DNA from: an uncultured Dehalococcoidia bacterium
Lineage (GTDB): Bacteria > Chloroflexota > Dehalococcoidia > Lucifugimonadales > JADFKI01
Assembly: GCA_958295865.1 (NCBI GenBank)
Contig: CATQHF010000001.1
Span: forward strand, 496,001 to 560,000
Reading direction: 5' to 3'
Length of the DNA: 64,000 bases
Shown here: piece by piece, positions 52,170-62,080 of the stretch
Position numbering within the stretch: position 1 is the stretch's first letter
How the letters are laid out: each line of letters starts with the position of its first letter
Position numbers and translations under genes: made by a program
Notes under the pieces: generated by a model
Databases searched by the model: none
What the model saw: only the letters and a program-made list of their open reading frames with translations
What the model was told of the DNA's origin: nothing

Positions 52170-52400
52170 ATGAACTCTAACGGCATTACCGAACGCCCTA
52201 AGTATGTCTGCCCAAATTGCGGCAGCGCCTCGACAGGCGTCGTCGCCCTGCCTCTCGACCGTGCTTTTATCGGCTGCGAGGTGGAAGAGGAGTACGCCAA
52301 CATCGGCAACAGTCGCTTGTCGGAGATTACACCCGCATGCGGTAACCACTTCGCTGCGGCCTACTCCGTTACAGATGATTTTCAGAAACAGCCTGCTTGA
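52170..52400 (+). CDS. Small zinc-ribbon-like hypothetical protein
   Basis: KYVCPNCGSASTG...ITPACGNHF. Confidence 0.45.
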   Translation: MNSNGITERPKYVCPNCGSASTGVVALPLDRAFIGCEVEEEYANIGNSRLSEITPACGNHFAAAYSVTDDFQKQPA

Positions 52401-52448
52401 ACCGGCAGATGAATACCGTTCAGCAGCAGATTAGGAATTGAGCTTTCG

Positions 52449-53239
52449 ATGACACTCAGGCGGGAAACAGGCAATACACCTAGCTGGAACGCCATTTTTG
52501 ACATGTACGATATTTGGCGGCACGATTTTGATGTCGAGCCGTTCCATATCTCATCACGGCAAATCGGAATAGCATGCCAAGACTTCCAGCGTCCAAGCGA
52601 GAAGGAAGCCTACATCCTCTGCAAGCAGGACACCAGAGAGTCGCCCCCCTAGCCTTCCGTGAGCGCGGACTTTTCATATTGCCCGTTCGAAACAGGCAAT
52701 ATGCCATCATAAAAGGCGAGGGCTATACCAATGTCCCGCCCATTGAATCGCCATTGCTGGAGTATCGGAGCGACTTCCCGTTTGAGTTGGAGACGACGCA
52801 TGTGGGAAACTCGGAGATGCAGCACCTCGATCGCGCTTACGCGCAGAGCCTGATTCGGCATTTTACCGGCGACGACTCGCTGGTGCTGACCATTCGAGGG
52901 CGAAAGTACACCGGCGCATTTCAGTTCGTAACGGGCGAATATGAGATTGCCGTGGAGAAAGTGCAGACCGAAGTCGACGCGGGCTATGAAGGCGAAAGGC
53001 AGGTCGTACTGGTTGAAGCCAAGGGCGGGAACGCCGCCAACAACATCATCAGGCAACTCTACTATCCGTTCCGCCAGTGGCAGCAGCACACGACAAAGCC
53101 GGTTTCGACGCTCTTCTTCCAGCGCAGGGGCAACGACGAATACCATATCTGGCACTTCGGGTTTAGCGACCGGAACGACTACAACAGCATCCGCCTGCTG
53201 AAATCGGCGCGATACAGAATCAGCCTTCCGTATCGCTAA
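52449..53239 (+). pseudogene. PD-(D/E)XK nuclease-like gene with a frameshift at a C6 tract
   Basis: ORF 52449-52652 ends ...DTRESPP* at TCGCCCCCCTAG; adding one C continues as ESPPLAFRERGLFILPVRN; downstream VEVDAGYEGERQVVLVEAKGGNAANNIIRQLYYPFRQW-like core. Confidence 0.65.
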
Positions 53240-53256
53240 CCGCAAGCGCGCCAAGC

Positions 53257-53796
53257 CTACTGCTGTTGTTGCTGCTGGGCGAAGCGGCGGTATATCTCTT
53301 CGTCGCTGAGGTATTCTTGGCCGAACCACTCGTCCTCGATTATCTGCCCTACTTCCGCAATCTTGCCTATGACCAGGGTTGCGGTGTCGATTACCTGCTG
53401 CGGCGTTTGCAGCGCGGCGGCGTCCAGCGCCTCGACCTCCAGGATGACCTCTGACAGCGCGCGCATAAGCTCCACCGGCGCCACCTGCGTCGCCGACAGC
53501 CGCGCCTTCCTCAAGCACTGCGAGACCGACGACCCCGGGTTGCGAAGCAGCAGCTCCGCCGCCACATCCGCCCTGTCCTGAAGCGGTACGCCCAGCGAAC
53601 TCGCCGTGTCGCAGAGGCAGTTCACGAGCGCCTCGACGCTGCCGTCGTCACGCTCCGCCTGCTTCGCCGCCGTGTCCATAACGCGCGCTATGCTCTCCGC
53701 CCGTTCCAGCCAGCGCCCAAGCCATATCAAGTTGTACGCCCTAGTGTCCGTCAGCCAGTTATCCCTCGCAACGCTCATCGATCGCGGCTCAACCAT
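53257..53796 (-). CDS. Alpha-E domain-containing protein
   Basis: YNLIWLGRWLERAESIARVMDT; clustered with ATP-grasp and transglutaminase genes. Confidence 0.8.
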   Translation of the reverse strand: MVEPRSMSVARDNWLTDTRAYNLIWLGRWLERAESIARVMDTAAKQAERDDGSVEALVNCLCDTASSLGVPLQDRADVAAELLLRNPGSSVSQCLRKARLSATQVAPVELMRALSEVILEVEALDAAALQTPQQVIDTATLVIGKIAEVGQIIEDEWFGQEYLSDEEIYRRFAQQQQQQ

Positions 53797-53880
53797 TTAA
53801 TCAACCTTCCTTGCACTAAATCTTCATCGTCGATTGACCGTCAATCGACATCCCGTCCCGTCCGTTCATGCTAATCCCCG

Positions 53881-54789
53881 TCATGCGAACTTGGCGTTCT
53901 CGATGAGGCTCATGGCGTCGTCGAAGGACACGCCCTCTGCCGAGGGCACGACCTGCGCCACCGCCACATCGAGCCAGCCGGTGCCCCTGGACACGAAAGA
54001 CCCTTCGACAGGCGACGCCTGCATGTAGTCGCGCCCGACTGCGAACTTCACGAAGTCCTTGCCTCTGGCGATGGGCTGCCCGCGCGTCGGGTCGGCGGGC
54101 AGCCATCCGTGCGTTGGGTGCATGAAGTCCAGCCAGGCGTGCGTCTCGCCCACCTGATTGCTGAGCAAGCCGCTCACATATCGCGTCGGCACGCCAAGCG
54201 CGCGCAGCATGCCCATCGCCAATTGCGTCATGTCCTGGCACACGCCCTGCCGCGTCGCCAGCACTTGCTCCGCGGTCGTGGCGACCGTCGTGCTGCCGCG
54301 CAGATAGGTTATGTTCTCATAGACCCAGCGCACTACGCCGCCGACGACCTCTATCAAGGTGGCGCAGCCGCCCGTTACCTGCCGCGCGGCATCGGCTACC
54401 CTTTCCGGGTCCACCATCGGCGTTGGCGACAGGAACTCCTCCATGCCGGCGTCGTAACTGAGCGAAGCCATGTTCACATCGTCGAGTACCGCCGGCGGGC
54501 TGACCAGCCGCACGCTGCCGACTGCTAGGATGGTCAGATCCTTGTGCGGCGAGGTGAGCCGGACGCGGTGCGTGAGATTGCCCAGCCGGTCCCTGTACTG
54601 CACGGCGCGGGTTGCAGGCACCGTTACCACCGCAGAGGTGATGGGCGTCTGAAAAGCATCCGCGCATGCGGAGACGCGCAGAAAATTGTCGTTCATAATC
54701 ACGATGTCGGTGTAGGCGTAGCGAGCCGCGTAGGTGTAGCTCACCAGCGCTCCCGCATCGCTTATCGAATTACCCAAGTCGGCTTGCAT
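53881..54789 (-). CDS. Transglutaminase family protein
   Basis: ATTAEQVLATRQGVCQDMTQLAMGMLRALGVPTRYVSG...THAWLDFMHPTHGWLPADPT. Confidence 0.9.
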   Translation of the reverse strand: MQADLGNSISDAGALVSYTYAARYAYTDIVIMNDNFLRVSACADAFQTPITSAVVTVPATRAVQYRDRLGNLTHRVRLTSPHKDLTILAVGSVRLVSPPAVLDDVNMASLSYDAGMEEFLSPTPMVDPERVADAARQVTGGCATLIEVVGGVVRWVYENITYLRGSTTVATTAEQVLATRQGVCQDMTQLAMGMLRALGVPTRYVSGLLSNQVGETHAWLDFMHPTHGWLPADPTRGQPIARGKDFVKFAVGRDYMQASPVEGSFVSRGTGWLDVAVAQVVPSAEGVSFDDAMSLIENAKFA

Positions 54790-56141
54790 AGGCCACCCGA
54801 TGAGTTATTCGTAACGCGGTTGCCTGCCCGCGATACCCTTGTCAGCCCGCCGGGGAACGCGGTCGCCTCGCCGCGTCCGTTCTGCACCGCATATACGCGC
54901 AGGTCTATGTAGCGCTCATCGAACTCGCCCGCCTCTTCGTCGAAAATGACATGCCGCGAGAAGTCGATAGTCTCCTGCGCTATCATCGCGCGCGGATTCT
55001 CGATTATCTGCCGCGAGAGCTGCGAGCGGTAGTTGCCCGCCAAGTCGGGCATGATATAGACGCCAAGCCCGCCGTAGCCTTGCCGTGTCTTCAGCACCAT
55101 ATCGTCCAGGTTGTCCAGCACATAGGCGCGGCTGGCGGCATCGTCCAGGTCGTAGCTGACCGCCTGCTCCAAAATCGGCTCTTCGCCCAAGTATTCGCGT
55201 ATCATATCCGGCACCCACAGGAACGCAAGCTTGTCGTCGGCGACGCTCGTGCCCATGCCGTTCACCAGCACGACCTTGCCGTTCAGGTAGGCGTCGGTGA
55301 GGCCCGGCACGAATATCTCCAAGTCCTCCACGCGGCGATAGATGAGGTCAACATGAACATCGCCGTCTATCGTCTTCATCCGCACATCGCCCTCGTAGCC
55401 GATGTACAGGTCGCTGCCCTCCACCAGCGGGATGTCCAGCAGTTCCGACAAGTAGCGGTGCTCGAAGAACGCCGAGCCGAACTTGCTGTCGGTGAGCAGC
55501 GCGCAGGTCGGCGACGGATTGTCGCAGAGCGAGGTGAACAGGTCGAGATATGTCGCCTTGATGTCGTAGGGCAGGATGTCGTAGCCTTCGCCGAACTCCG
55601 GGAAGACCCGCCCGCCAATCTCCAGCGCCTTCAGCTGATAGGCGATGCCCGACGGTATCCGCAGGTTGTCCTCAAGCACCACATAGCGCCCGTCGCTCTG
55701 CTGCACGAGGTCGATGCCGTAGATGTGCACGAACACATCCTTTGCCGGGCGGAAGCCCTGATATTCCGGGTAGAAGTATTGGCAGGAATAGACCACATCG
55801 TCGGGCACGACATTCTGGTCGCCGGCGTACAGGTGGAGCAGAAACAGGTTGAGCGCCTTGAGCCGCTGCTCCACGCCCGCGCCTATGACATCCCACTCGC
55901 TCCGTTCCACCAAGCGGGGGATCCAGTCGGTCGGCACGGGGCGGAAGTCCTTGGGGTCGAGCGGAAAGCAGAAGGCGTCGAGCTCGGCCTCACGCTTTGC
56001 CTGCCGCCAGCGCCGCGTCATGCCGTCCGTGCCCATGCTGTCGAGCGCAGCCATCACATCCGCATACGCGGGGCGCAACTCGCCCGTGTCGGTGCGATAC
56101 TCGCTGACCGCGATTCCATTGTGTCCGGGTAAATGTGCCAT
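54762..56141 (-). CDS. Circularly permuted type 2 ATP-grasp protein
   Basis: YVVLEDNLRIPSGIAYQL...LKTRQGYGGLGVYIMPDL; start at MAHLPGHNG. Confidence 0.88.
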   Translation of the reverse strand: MAHLPGHNGIAVSEYRTDTGELRPAYADVMAALDSMGTDGMTRRWRQAKREAELDAFCFPLDPKDFRPVPTDWIPRLVERSEWDVIGAGVEQRLKALNLFLLHLYAGDQNVVPDDVVYSCQYFYPEYQGFRPAKDVFVHIYGIDLVQQSDGRYVVLEDNLRIPSGIAYQLKALEIGGRVFPEFGEGYDILPYDIKATYLDLFTSLCDNPSPTCALLTDSKFGSAFFEHRYLSELLDIPLVEGSDLYIGYEGDVRMKTIDGDVHVDLIYRRVEDLEIFVPGLTDAYLNGKVVLVNGMGTSVADDKLAFLWVPDMIREYLGEEPILEQAVSYDLDDAASRAYVLDNLDDMVLKTRQGYGGLGVYIMPDLAGNYRSQLSRQIIENPRAMIAQETIDFSRHVIFDEEAGEFDERYIDLRVYAVQNGRGEATAFPGGLTRVSRAGNRVTNNSSGGLCKPTWVIR

Positions 56142-56302
56142 ATTCCACCTCATCAATATACTTGCCCTCTGCCACCCTCTCAGAGCATAAGCCATATTAG
56201 CGGAACCTGAAAGGCATATTCGGTCAAAGAACATCAATGACATGATACAGGGGAAATGTTACATCAGTGTGTCCCGTCCAACCATATCAGATGGCGGCGC
56301 GT

Positions 56303-56893
56303 TCAGGCGGCGACCTTGTCCACACGCGTGCCCGCAATCATGTCGTGGATAGTCCTGCGATCTTCCCTGAATATGAACAGCGAATCCACGATGAAGTAGA
56401 TGCCGCCGACGAATGGGATGCTTGTGAGGATGGACTGCACGATGACTCTGAGCAGGATGAGCCGCGCCCAGCCGGGATGCGCGCCCGTGACGCTGTCCAC
56501 TATGCGAACGTTCATCGCTATCTTGCCGATAGTCTGCCCGCGCTTCACCAGCAAAACTATCTGCATGATGAATATGGCAAAAATACCTGTCGCTATCCCC
56601 AGTCTTGCGCCCGCTCCGTCGTCACCACCCCTGCCGGAGTAGGCCCCCCGAAACTCCCGAGCCTCCTCCCACACCTCAACACTTAGGAATTCGAACCTCA
56701 GCGTCTCCGCGCCCTCTAAGCCAAGCGCGAAGAACACGATACTCCCGATAAACCCGATAATCGCGCCCGCGATTACGACGCCGACATATATCAGCATATC
56801 TATAATCCACGCAATCAAGCGCGAACCCGGGCTCGCCAACTCGCTGCCGGCCATTCCGCCCGCTTCTTCCGGCCGATACTGCTGCATCATCAA
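56303..56893 (-). CDS. RDD family membrane protein
   Basis: GSRLIAWIIDMLIYVGVVIAGAIIG...KRGQTIGKIAMNVRIVDSVTGAHPGWARLILLR...FREDRRTIHDMIAGTRV. Confidence 0.92.
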   Translation of the reverse strand: MMMQQYRPEEAGGMAGSELASPGSRLIAWIIDMLIYVGVVIAGAIIGFIGSIVFFALGLEGAETLRFEFLSVEVWEEAREFRGAYSGRGGDDGAGARLGIATGIFAIFIMQIVLLVKRGQTIGKIAMNVRIVDSVTGAHPGWARLILLRVIVQSILTSIPFVGGIYFIVDSLFIFREDRRTIHDMIAGTRVDKVAA

Positions 56894-57028
56894 CCTCCGT
56901 TCATAACAACGCCCGCCGATACTGCACGCAACCTATACGCTGTGGGCGCGGGTGTCAAGCGGAGCGTGGTTCTCCCGATACTCTATGGCTTGACCTGATG
57001 TATTATAGCCGTATTCGGCAGAAGCGAC

Positions 57029-57682
57029 TTGACGGGGATAGAAGCAGTGTTAGCATTCGTGGACGAATCGGGCGATACCGGCAGAAAAATACTGAACCGC
57101 TCCAGCAGATACTTCGTCGTGGCCGTCGTCGTATTCCACGACAATGACGCCGCGCGGTCATGCGACTACGCGATAGAACGCTTGCGGCACAGCCTCAATC
57201 TGCCCGCAAGGTATGAGTTCCACTACGCCAAGAACCACATAAGAATTAAAGAAGCGTTTTTGAAAGCGGTTTCACCACACCGCTTTGACTATTACGCTTT
57301 TTCCATCGACAAAGAGGCCACGGATGCAGCCAGTCTGGAAGCAGTATTTAGCGAAGGCATGTATGAATTCGCGCTTCGTGGAGCATTCGAAATAGCGAAG
57401 CCTCGGCTTGTGCGAAATATCAGCGTAACCATCGACGAAAGGGGAGGCAAGCGGTTCAGAAACGAGATAGCGGCGCATCTTCGGAATCGTATAATCGATG
57501 ACGCGGGAAATGCGCTAATCGGCAAATTAAACATGCGTCGCTCTAGCGGGGATAATATGCTACAGCTCGCTGACTATGTTGCGGGCATAACGAATCGCGC
57601 ATTGAGGGGGCAAACGCAGGAATTGGAATTGCGACAAAGATACTTGCTATCGCACGAGGCAAGTAGAGAAGTGTGGCATTGA
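57029..57682 (+). CDS. DUF3800 domain-containing protein
   Basis: AFVDESGDTGRKILNRSSRYFVVAVVVF...LQLADYVAGITNRALRG. Confidence 0.85.
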   Translation: MTGIEAVLAFVDESGDTGRKILNRSSRYFVVAVVVFHDNDAARSCDYAIERLRHSLNLPARYEFHYAKNHIRIKEAFLKAVSPHRFDYYAFSIDKEATDAASLEAVFSEGMYEFALRGAFEIAKPRLVRNISVTIDERGGKRFRNEIAAHLRNRIIDDAGNALIGKLNMRRSSGDNMLQLADYVAGITNRALRGQTQELELRQRYLLSHEASREVWH

Positions 57683-57704
57683 GTAAAAGGGGGAGAGTTG
57701 GTGT

Positions 57705-57914
57705 GCCTGGACCCTATCCTTCCGCTCGGAAAGGCAGGCGGCCCATCAAGGGGACTTTTCGGGTGCCAGGCCAATTTCAATTACTATTCTAGCGCAAACT
57801 GGACGAATGTCAAGGGCAAGTTTTGAACGAATGGCGCAAAAATGACGGCTGAACCCTAGCCTGCCAACGAAGGGAAGGCACACGACCCATGAAGGGGGCT
57901 GTTCGAGTTCAGCC
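57705..57914 (+). ncRNA. Candidate structured RNA: two ~68-nt imperfect copies (57705-57772, 57847-57914); strand uncertain
   Basis: Shared CCCAT(C/G)AAGGGG hairpin and TTCG; closing stem differs in sequence but still pairs (GCCTGGAC/G(T)GCCAGGC vs GGCTGAAC/GTTCAGCC). Confidence 0.4.
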
Positions 57915-58247
57915 CAATTCCGTTCTCCTTATTACGCAAATCGGAATAAGGCTTTGCACTATTATGATTTTCGCCCTAAATCATAATAAAGAGGGGCGCA
58001 TGGGACAATACCCAACACCCATCAATAGCATTTCCTGTCAGACGGCTCTGTTGCTATGGCGCACTGGATTCCTGCTTTCGCGGGAATGACGGAAAGATTG
58101 CCGCCTGAATGGAAACGCCGTTCACCCATCTTGAGCGAACCTGATGTATGATGTGTGCAAGGCGGCGGTGAATGTCCCGCCCCGTCGAAGGCGTTCAGCG
58201 GATATGGCGGCACTCCGATGTAAATCGGACAGCGCAAAGGATGAACC

Positions 58248-60269
58248 ATGACCACTTACAGATATTACCGATGGGACGGCAGCCAGCAGGTGTTCAATAT
58301 GGATGCCGACGACCTGATGAACTCCATCGCGGACGACATCCTGGAGCATGGCGACCCGGAGCGCGCCTTGCGAAGCCTGTTCCAGCGCGGCGTACAGGAC
58401 GAGCAAGGACAGCATGCGCCGGGCTTGCGTGACTTGCTGGAACGCCTGCGTCAGCAGCGTCAGCAGCAGCTGGAACGGTATAACCTCGACTCGGTTATGG
58501 ACGAGGTGAAGGAACGCTTGCGGGATGTCATAGACACCGAGCGGGCGGGCATGGAGCGCCGCATGCAAGACGCCGAACAGCAGCTGCGGGACGCCGGCGA
58601 GAGCGCGGAGCATCTGCAAGCGCCGATGCAAATGCTGCAAGAGCGCGCTCAGCGCAACACGGACGCGCTCGACGCCCTGCCCGACAGTCTGGGCGGTCAG
58701 ATTCGACAGCTGCAAGAGTACGACTTCATGGATGCGGAAGCGCGGCAGAAGTTCAACGACCTGCTGGAGACGCTCCAGCAACAGATGATGCAGAACTTCT
58801 TCCAGGACATGAAGCGGCAAATCCAGCAGATGACGCCGCAGGACATGGAGGGCATAAAGAACATGATTCAAGCCCTCAACCAGATGCTGCGCGACCGCGC
58901 GATGGGGGAGGATCCGGACTTCGAGGGCTTCATGGAGCAGTATGGCGAGTACTTCGACCCGAACCGCCCGGCAAGCCTCGACGAGCTTATCGAGCGGCTC
59001 CAGCAGCAGATGGCGGCGATGCAGTCGCTGATGGACAGCATGTCGCCGGAGATGCGGCGCGAGCTCGAGTCCATGCTCGGCGCGTCAATCGACCCGGAGT
59101 TCATGGATGAGCTCGCTGAGCTCGCGGGCATGATGTACGACATGTTCCCCTTCGACGACATGGCGAGCGAGTATCCCTTTATGGGCGAGGAGTCCATGAC
59201 GCTCGACTCGGCGATGGAGCTTATGGGCGAACTGCGAGATATGGATCAGCTTGAGCAGCAGATTCAACAGGTGATGCGTAACGGCAGCATCGAAGACTTG
59301 GACTTGGACAATGTGGAGCAGGTTATGGGCGAGGACGCCCGCCGCCAGCTTGAGCAGCTGCAACGGCTGATACAGCAGCTGGAAGAGGCGGGCTATCTCA
59401 AGCGGAAGGGCGACCGCCTGGAACTGACGCCGCGCGGCATCCGCAAGCTGGCGCAGCAGGCGCTCCGCGAGGTCTTTTCGGAGCTGAAGAAGGACAGGAT
59501 GGGGCGGCACGAAATCTACTCGCGCGGCGACGGCGGAGAGCGCACGGGCGAGACGAAGCCTTATGAGTTCGGTGACCCGTTCGACATCGACTTGCACCGC
59601 ACGCTGTTCAACTCCACCCTGCGGAATGGGCCCGGCACTCCGCTGCGCGTCAGCCCGGAGGACTTTGAGATTCACCACACGGAACACATGACGCAGACGG
59701 CGACCGCGCTGCTCATCGACCAGAGCCGATCCATGGGGATGTTCGGCAGCTTCTCGGCGGCGAAGAAGGTCGCGCTCGCGCTCTACTGGCTCATCCATAG
59801 CCAGTATCCGCGCGACTATCTGTACATCATCGGCTTCTCAGACTATGGGATGGACATCGCTACCGACGACCTCGCCGACCTGACATGGAACGCCTGGGTG
59901 TCCGGCACGAACATGCAGCACGCCTTGATGCTGGCGCGCAACGCGCTGTCGAGGCAGAAAGTCGCCACCAAGCAGATCCTGATGATTACGGACGGCGAGC
60001 CGACGGCGCACCTGGAACACGGGCGCGCTTACTTCAGCTACCCCCCAAGCTGGCGCACCATCGAGGAGACGCTCAAGGAGGTCAAGCGCTGCACTCAGGA
60101 AAACATCACCATCAACACCTTCATGCTGGAGGCGAACTACTACCTGATGGACTTCATCGACAAGATGACGCGCATCAATAAGGGGCGCGCGTTCTACACC
60201 GACCCGAGCCAGCTGGGACGATATGTGATGGTGGACTACCTCCGCAGCCAGCGCAAGCGGGTGGGGTAG
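58248..60269 (+). CDS. VWA domain-containing protein
   Basis: TALLIDQSRSMGMFGSFSAAKKVALALYWLIHSQYPRDYLYIIGFSDYG...ILMITDGEPTAH; Gln-rich coiled N-terminus. Confidence 0.85.
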   Translation: MTTYRYYRWDGSQQVFNMDADDLMNSIADDILEHGDPERALRSLFQRGVQDEQGQHAPGLRDLLERLRQQRQQQLERYNLDSVMDEVKERLRDVIDTERAGMERRMQDAEQQLRDAGESAEHLQAPMQMLQERAQRNTDALDALPDSLGGQIRQLQEYDFMDAEARQKFNDLLETLQQQMMQNFFQDMKRQIQQMTPQDMEGIKNMIQALNQMLRDRAMGEDPDFEGFMEQYGEYFDPNRPASLDELIERLQQQMAAMQSLMDSMSPEMRRELESMLGASIDPEFMDELAELAGMMYDMFPFDDMASEYPFMGEESMTLDSAMELMGELRDMDQLEQQIQQVMRNGSIEDLDLDNVEQVMGEDARRQLEQLQRLIQQLEEAGYLKRKGDRLELTPRGIRKLAQQALREVFSELKKDRMGRHEIYSRGDGGERTGETKPYEFGDPFDIDLHRTLFNSTLRNGPGTPLRVSPEDFEIHHTEHMTQTATALLIDQSRSMGMFGSFSAAKKVALALYWLIHSQYPRDYLYIIGFSDYGMDIATDDLADLTWNAWVSGTNMQHALMLARNALSRQKVATKQILMITDGEPTAHLEHGRAYFSYPPSWRTIEETLKEVKRCTQENITINTFMLEANYYLMDFIDKMTRINKGRAFYTDPSQLGRYVMVDYLRSQRKRVG

Positions 60270-60323
60270 GGTGTGTGTCAGGGCGTCAGAACGGCGGTTG
60301 CTGAAGTCTATGTAGCCGTGCGA

Positions 60324-60758
60324 TTAGGATTTTTGCTTCCTCTTCATCTTGGAGGTGAGCCTGTTGAGACCGTGCCTCTTGCTTATGGCGTATATCGTGG
60401 ACGGCGAGGGCGTGGCGTCCCCCAACTCCGGCTTCAGCATGGCATATATCTCATAGCGGCTGATACCCTTGATGCGCTGCTCCACCACCATCTGCTCTAT
60501 GTGCGGCAGCGTGCGGCGGCTCTTCATCTTAGGGCCTCGCTTCTGCGGCAGCACCGCCTCGGGGTCTTGCGACTGAAGGTATCGGTTGTAGTACTTGATG
60601 AATGTCTGGCGGCTGATGCCGTGAAAGTCATAGAAGTCCTGCGCGAAGCGGAAGTGAGGATGCTTCTTCTTCTTGACCAGTTCGTACTCACTGATGAGGA
60701 ACTGCCACCTCTGAATGTAGTTGCGTTCCAGCGTGCGATCATCTCTGTTATCTCGCAT
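60324..60758 (-). CDS. Helix-turn-helix transposase-like fragment
   Basis: DFYDFHGISRQTFIKYYNRYLQSQDPEAVLPQKRGPKMKSRRTLP. Confidence 0.45.
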   Translation of the reverse strand: MRDNRDDRTLERNYIQRWQFLISEYELVKKKKHPHFRFAQDFYDFHGISRQTFIKYYNRYLQSQDPEAVLPQKRGPKMKSRRTLPHIEQMVVEQRIKGISRYEIYAMLKPELGDATPSPSTIYAISKRHGLNRLTSKMKRKQKS

Positions 60759-60806
60759 TTGTGCCTCCGGATTAGTTCTGTTAAGTTATACCAAGATGTC
60801 AGCAAA

Positions 60807-61229
60807 TTAGTCAACACTCACATTCTCAATGTGTGCGGATATTAGGTTTAGCCACTGCCGCCAGAATAGCGGCGCTAGAGAGTGCACGAGCGTCTCCACA
60901 TTTTTGCTGTATCCTTTTGTCCACCGAACCAGCCTGTTCAGCTTGCTCCGCCATACCGAATGCAAACCCTCGTTCCAGTTCACCGCACCACCCTTGCCCA
61001 CCACATGCTTGTCTTGTAGAAGCCGCTGATACACACCATAAGCGTCTCTGCGATACAACCCCGCCTCGGGCAAGTAGCGACGCTTGCACTCGCCGCAACT
61101 ATAAGACTGCTTGCCGCGCGCATGACCGTCTTTGCGCCTCCGGTTAGAACCGCAATCCGGACAGCGAACATCGTGGCGATAAGCGCGTGGGGACGAGCCG
61201 TCGGCATGCCTTCTGAAATTGAACTCGCA
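60807..61229 (-). pseudogene. IS1-like transposase remnant (zinc-ribbon), no ATG start
   Basis: Reading frame CPDCGSNRRRKDGHARGKQSYSCGECKRRYLPEAGLYRRDAYGVYQRLL...NWNEGLHSVWRSKLNRLVRWTKGYSKNVE. Confidence 0.55.
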
Positions 61230-61372
61230 TCAGTATATCGCTTTGTCAGCGATGGCTGATATTGCGCCTAAATCGCCGTTGACAGCCCATCATGCACAAG
61301 ATATAGTGGTGTTATTATCGTAAAGTACGATATATTGTATCCGTTCTTATACTTTTACAAAATATAAGTTCA

Positions 61373-61930
61373 ATGCGCTGTCCGCACTGCGAATGCACCA
61401 ATACGAAAGTCGTGGATTCCCGCGAATCCGGCACAGGCATACGCCGGCGGCGCGAGTGCGCCCTGTGCGGCAGGCGCTTTACCACCTATGAGCGCGTGCA
61501 GATGAAGACGATGATGGTGGTGAAGCGGGACGGCAGGCGCGAGGAGTTCAGCCGCGATAAGCTCTGGGCAAGCCTCACGAAGGCATGCGCCAAGCGTCCG
61601 CTGCCGGTCAGCAGGCTTGAAAATCTGGTCAATGATGTCGAGGCGAAGCTGGCAGAGCAAGGCAGAGCGGAGTTCGCCTCCCAGTCAATCGGCGAGATGG
61701 TCATGGGCAGGCTGTCCGACTTAGATCAGGTGGCATACATCCGCTTTGCCAGCGTCTATCTTGACTTCCGCGACATCGAAAGCTTCAAGTCAGAGATTGA
61801 CGCGCTGCTGGAGACGGGTGAGTCGAGCGAGGACACAAACCAGCTGCCATTGCTGGACGACGAGACGAACGCGGCATTGCGCCCCGGACGGCGCGGCAGA
61901 CGCAGATCGCCCAACTCGGCGTCCGAATAG
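61373..61930 (+). CDS. nrdR: Transcriptional repressor NrdR
   Basis: MRCPHCECTNTKVVDSRESGTGIRRRRECALCGRRFTTYERVQ and ATP-cone. Confidence 0.96.
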   Translation: MRCPHCECTNTKVVDSRESGTGIRRRRECALCGRRFTTYERVQMKTMMVVKRDGRREEFSRDKLWASLTKACAKRPLPVSRLENLVNDVEAKLAEQGRAEFASQSIGEMVMGRLSDLDQVAYIRFASVYLDFRDIESFKSEIDALLETGESSEDTNQLPLLDDETNAALRPGRRGRRRSPNSASE

Positions 61931-62080
61931 CGTCAAAATGCTCAAAATTATGAGAAAAATGCCCCAAAAACCGATAATACATTCGTGCTAATTTGTGCTA
62001 ATATGTGCATATCCGTAGATACGATAGTAGTTCCCTCGCCCTAATCCGTTTATGTGGGAGAGGGGGGAGAAGAATAGCAA

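Noticed and set aside
54951-56132. 393-aa + strand ORF opposite the ATP-grasp gene
   Set aside because: Shadow ORF; minus-strand protein has conserved ATP-grasp motifs.
57705-57772. SAM-riboswitch-like CCCATCAAGGGG
   Set aside because: Lacks the conserved SAM core and kink-turn; only a loop-level resemblance.
57847-57914. tRNA-like TTCGAGT loop in the second structured-RNA copy
   Set aside because: No acceptor, D or anticodon arms; the companion copy lacks the T-stem.
61313-61372. NrdR box upstream of nrdR (ACGATATATTGTA)
   Set aside because: Resembles the AT-rich box but I cannot establish a paired, correctly spaced site by eye.
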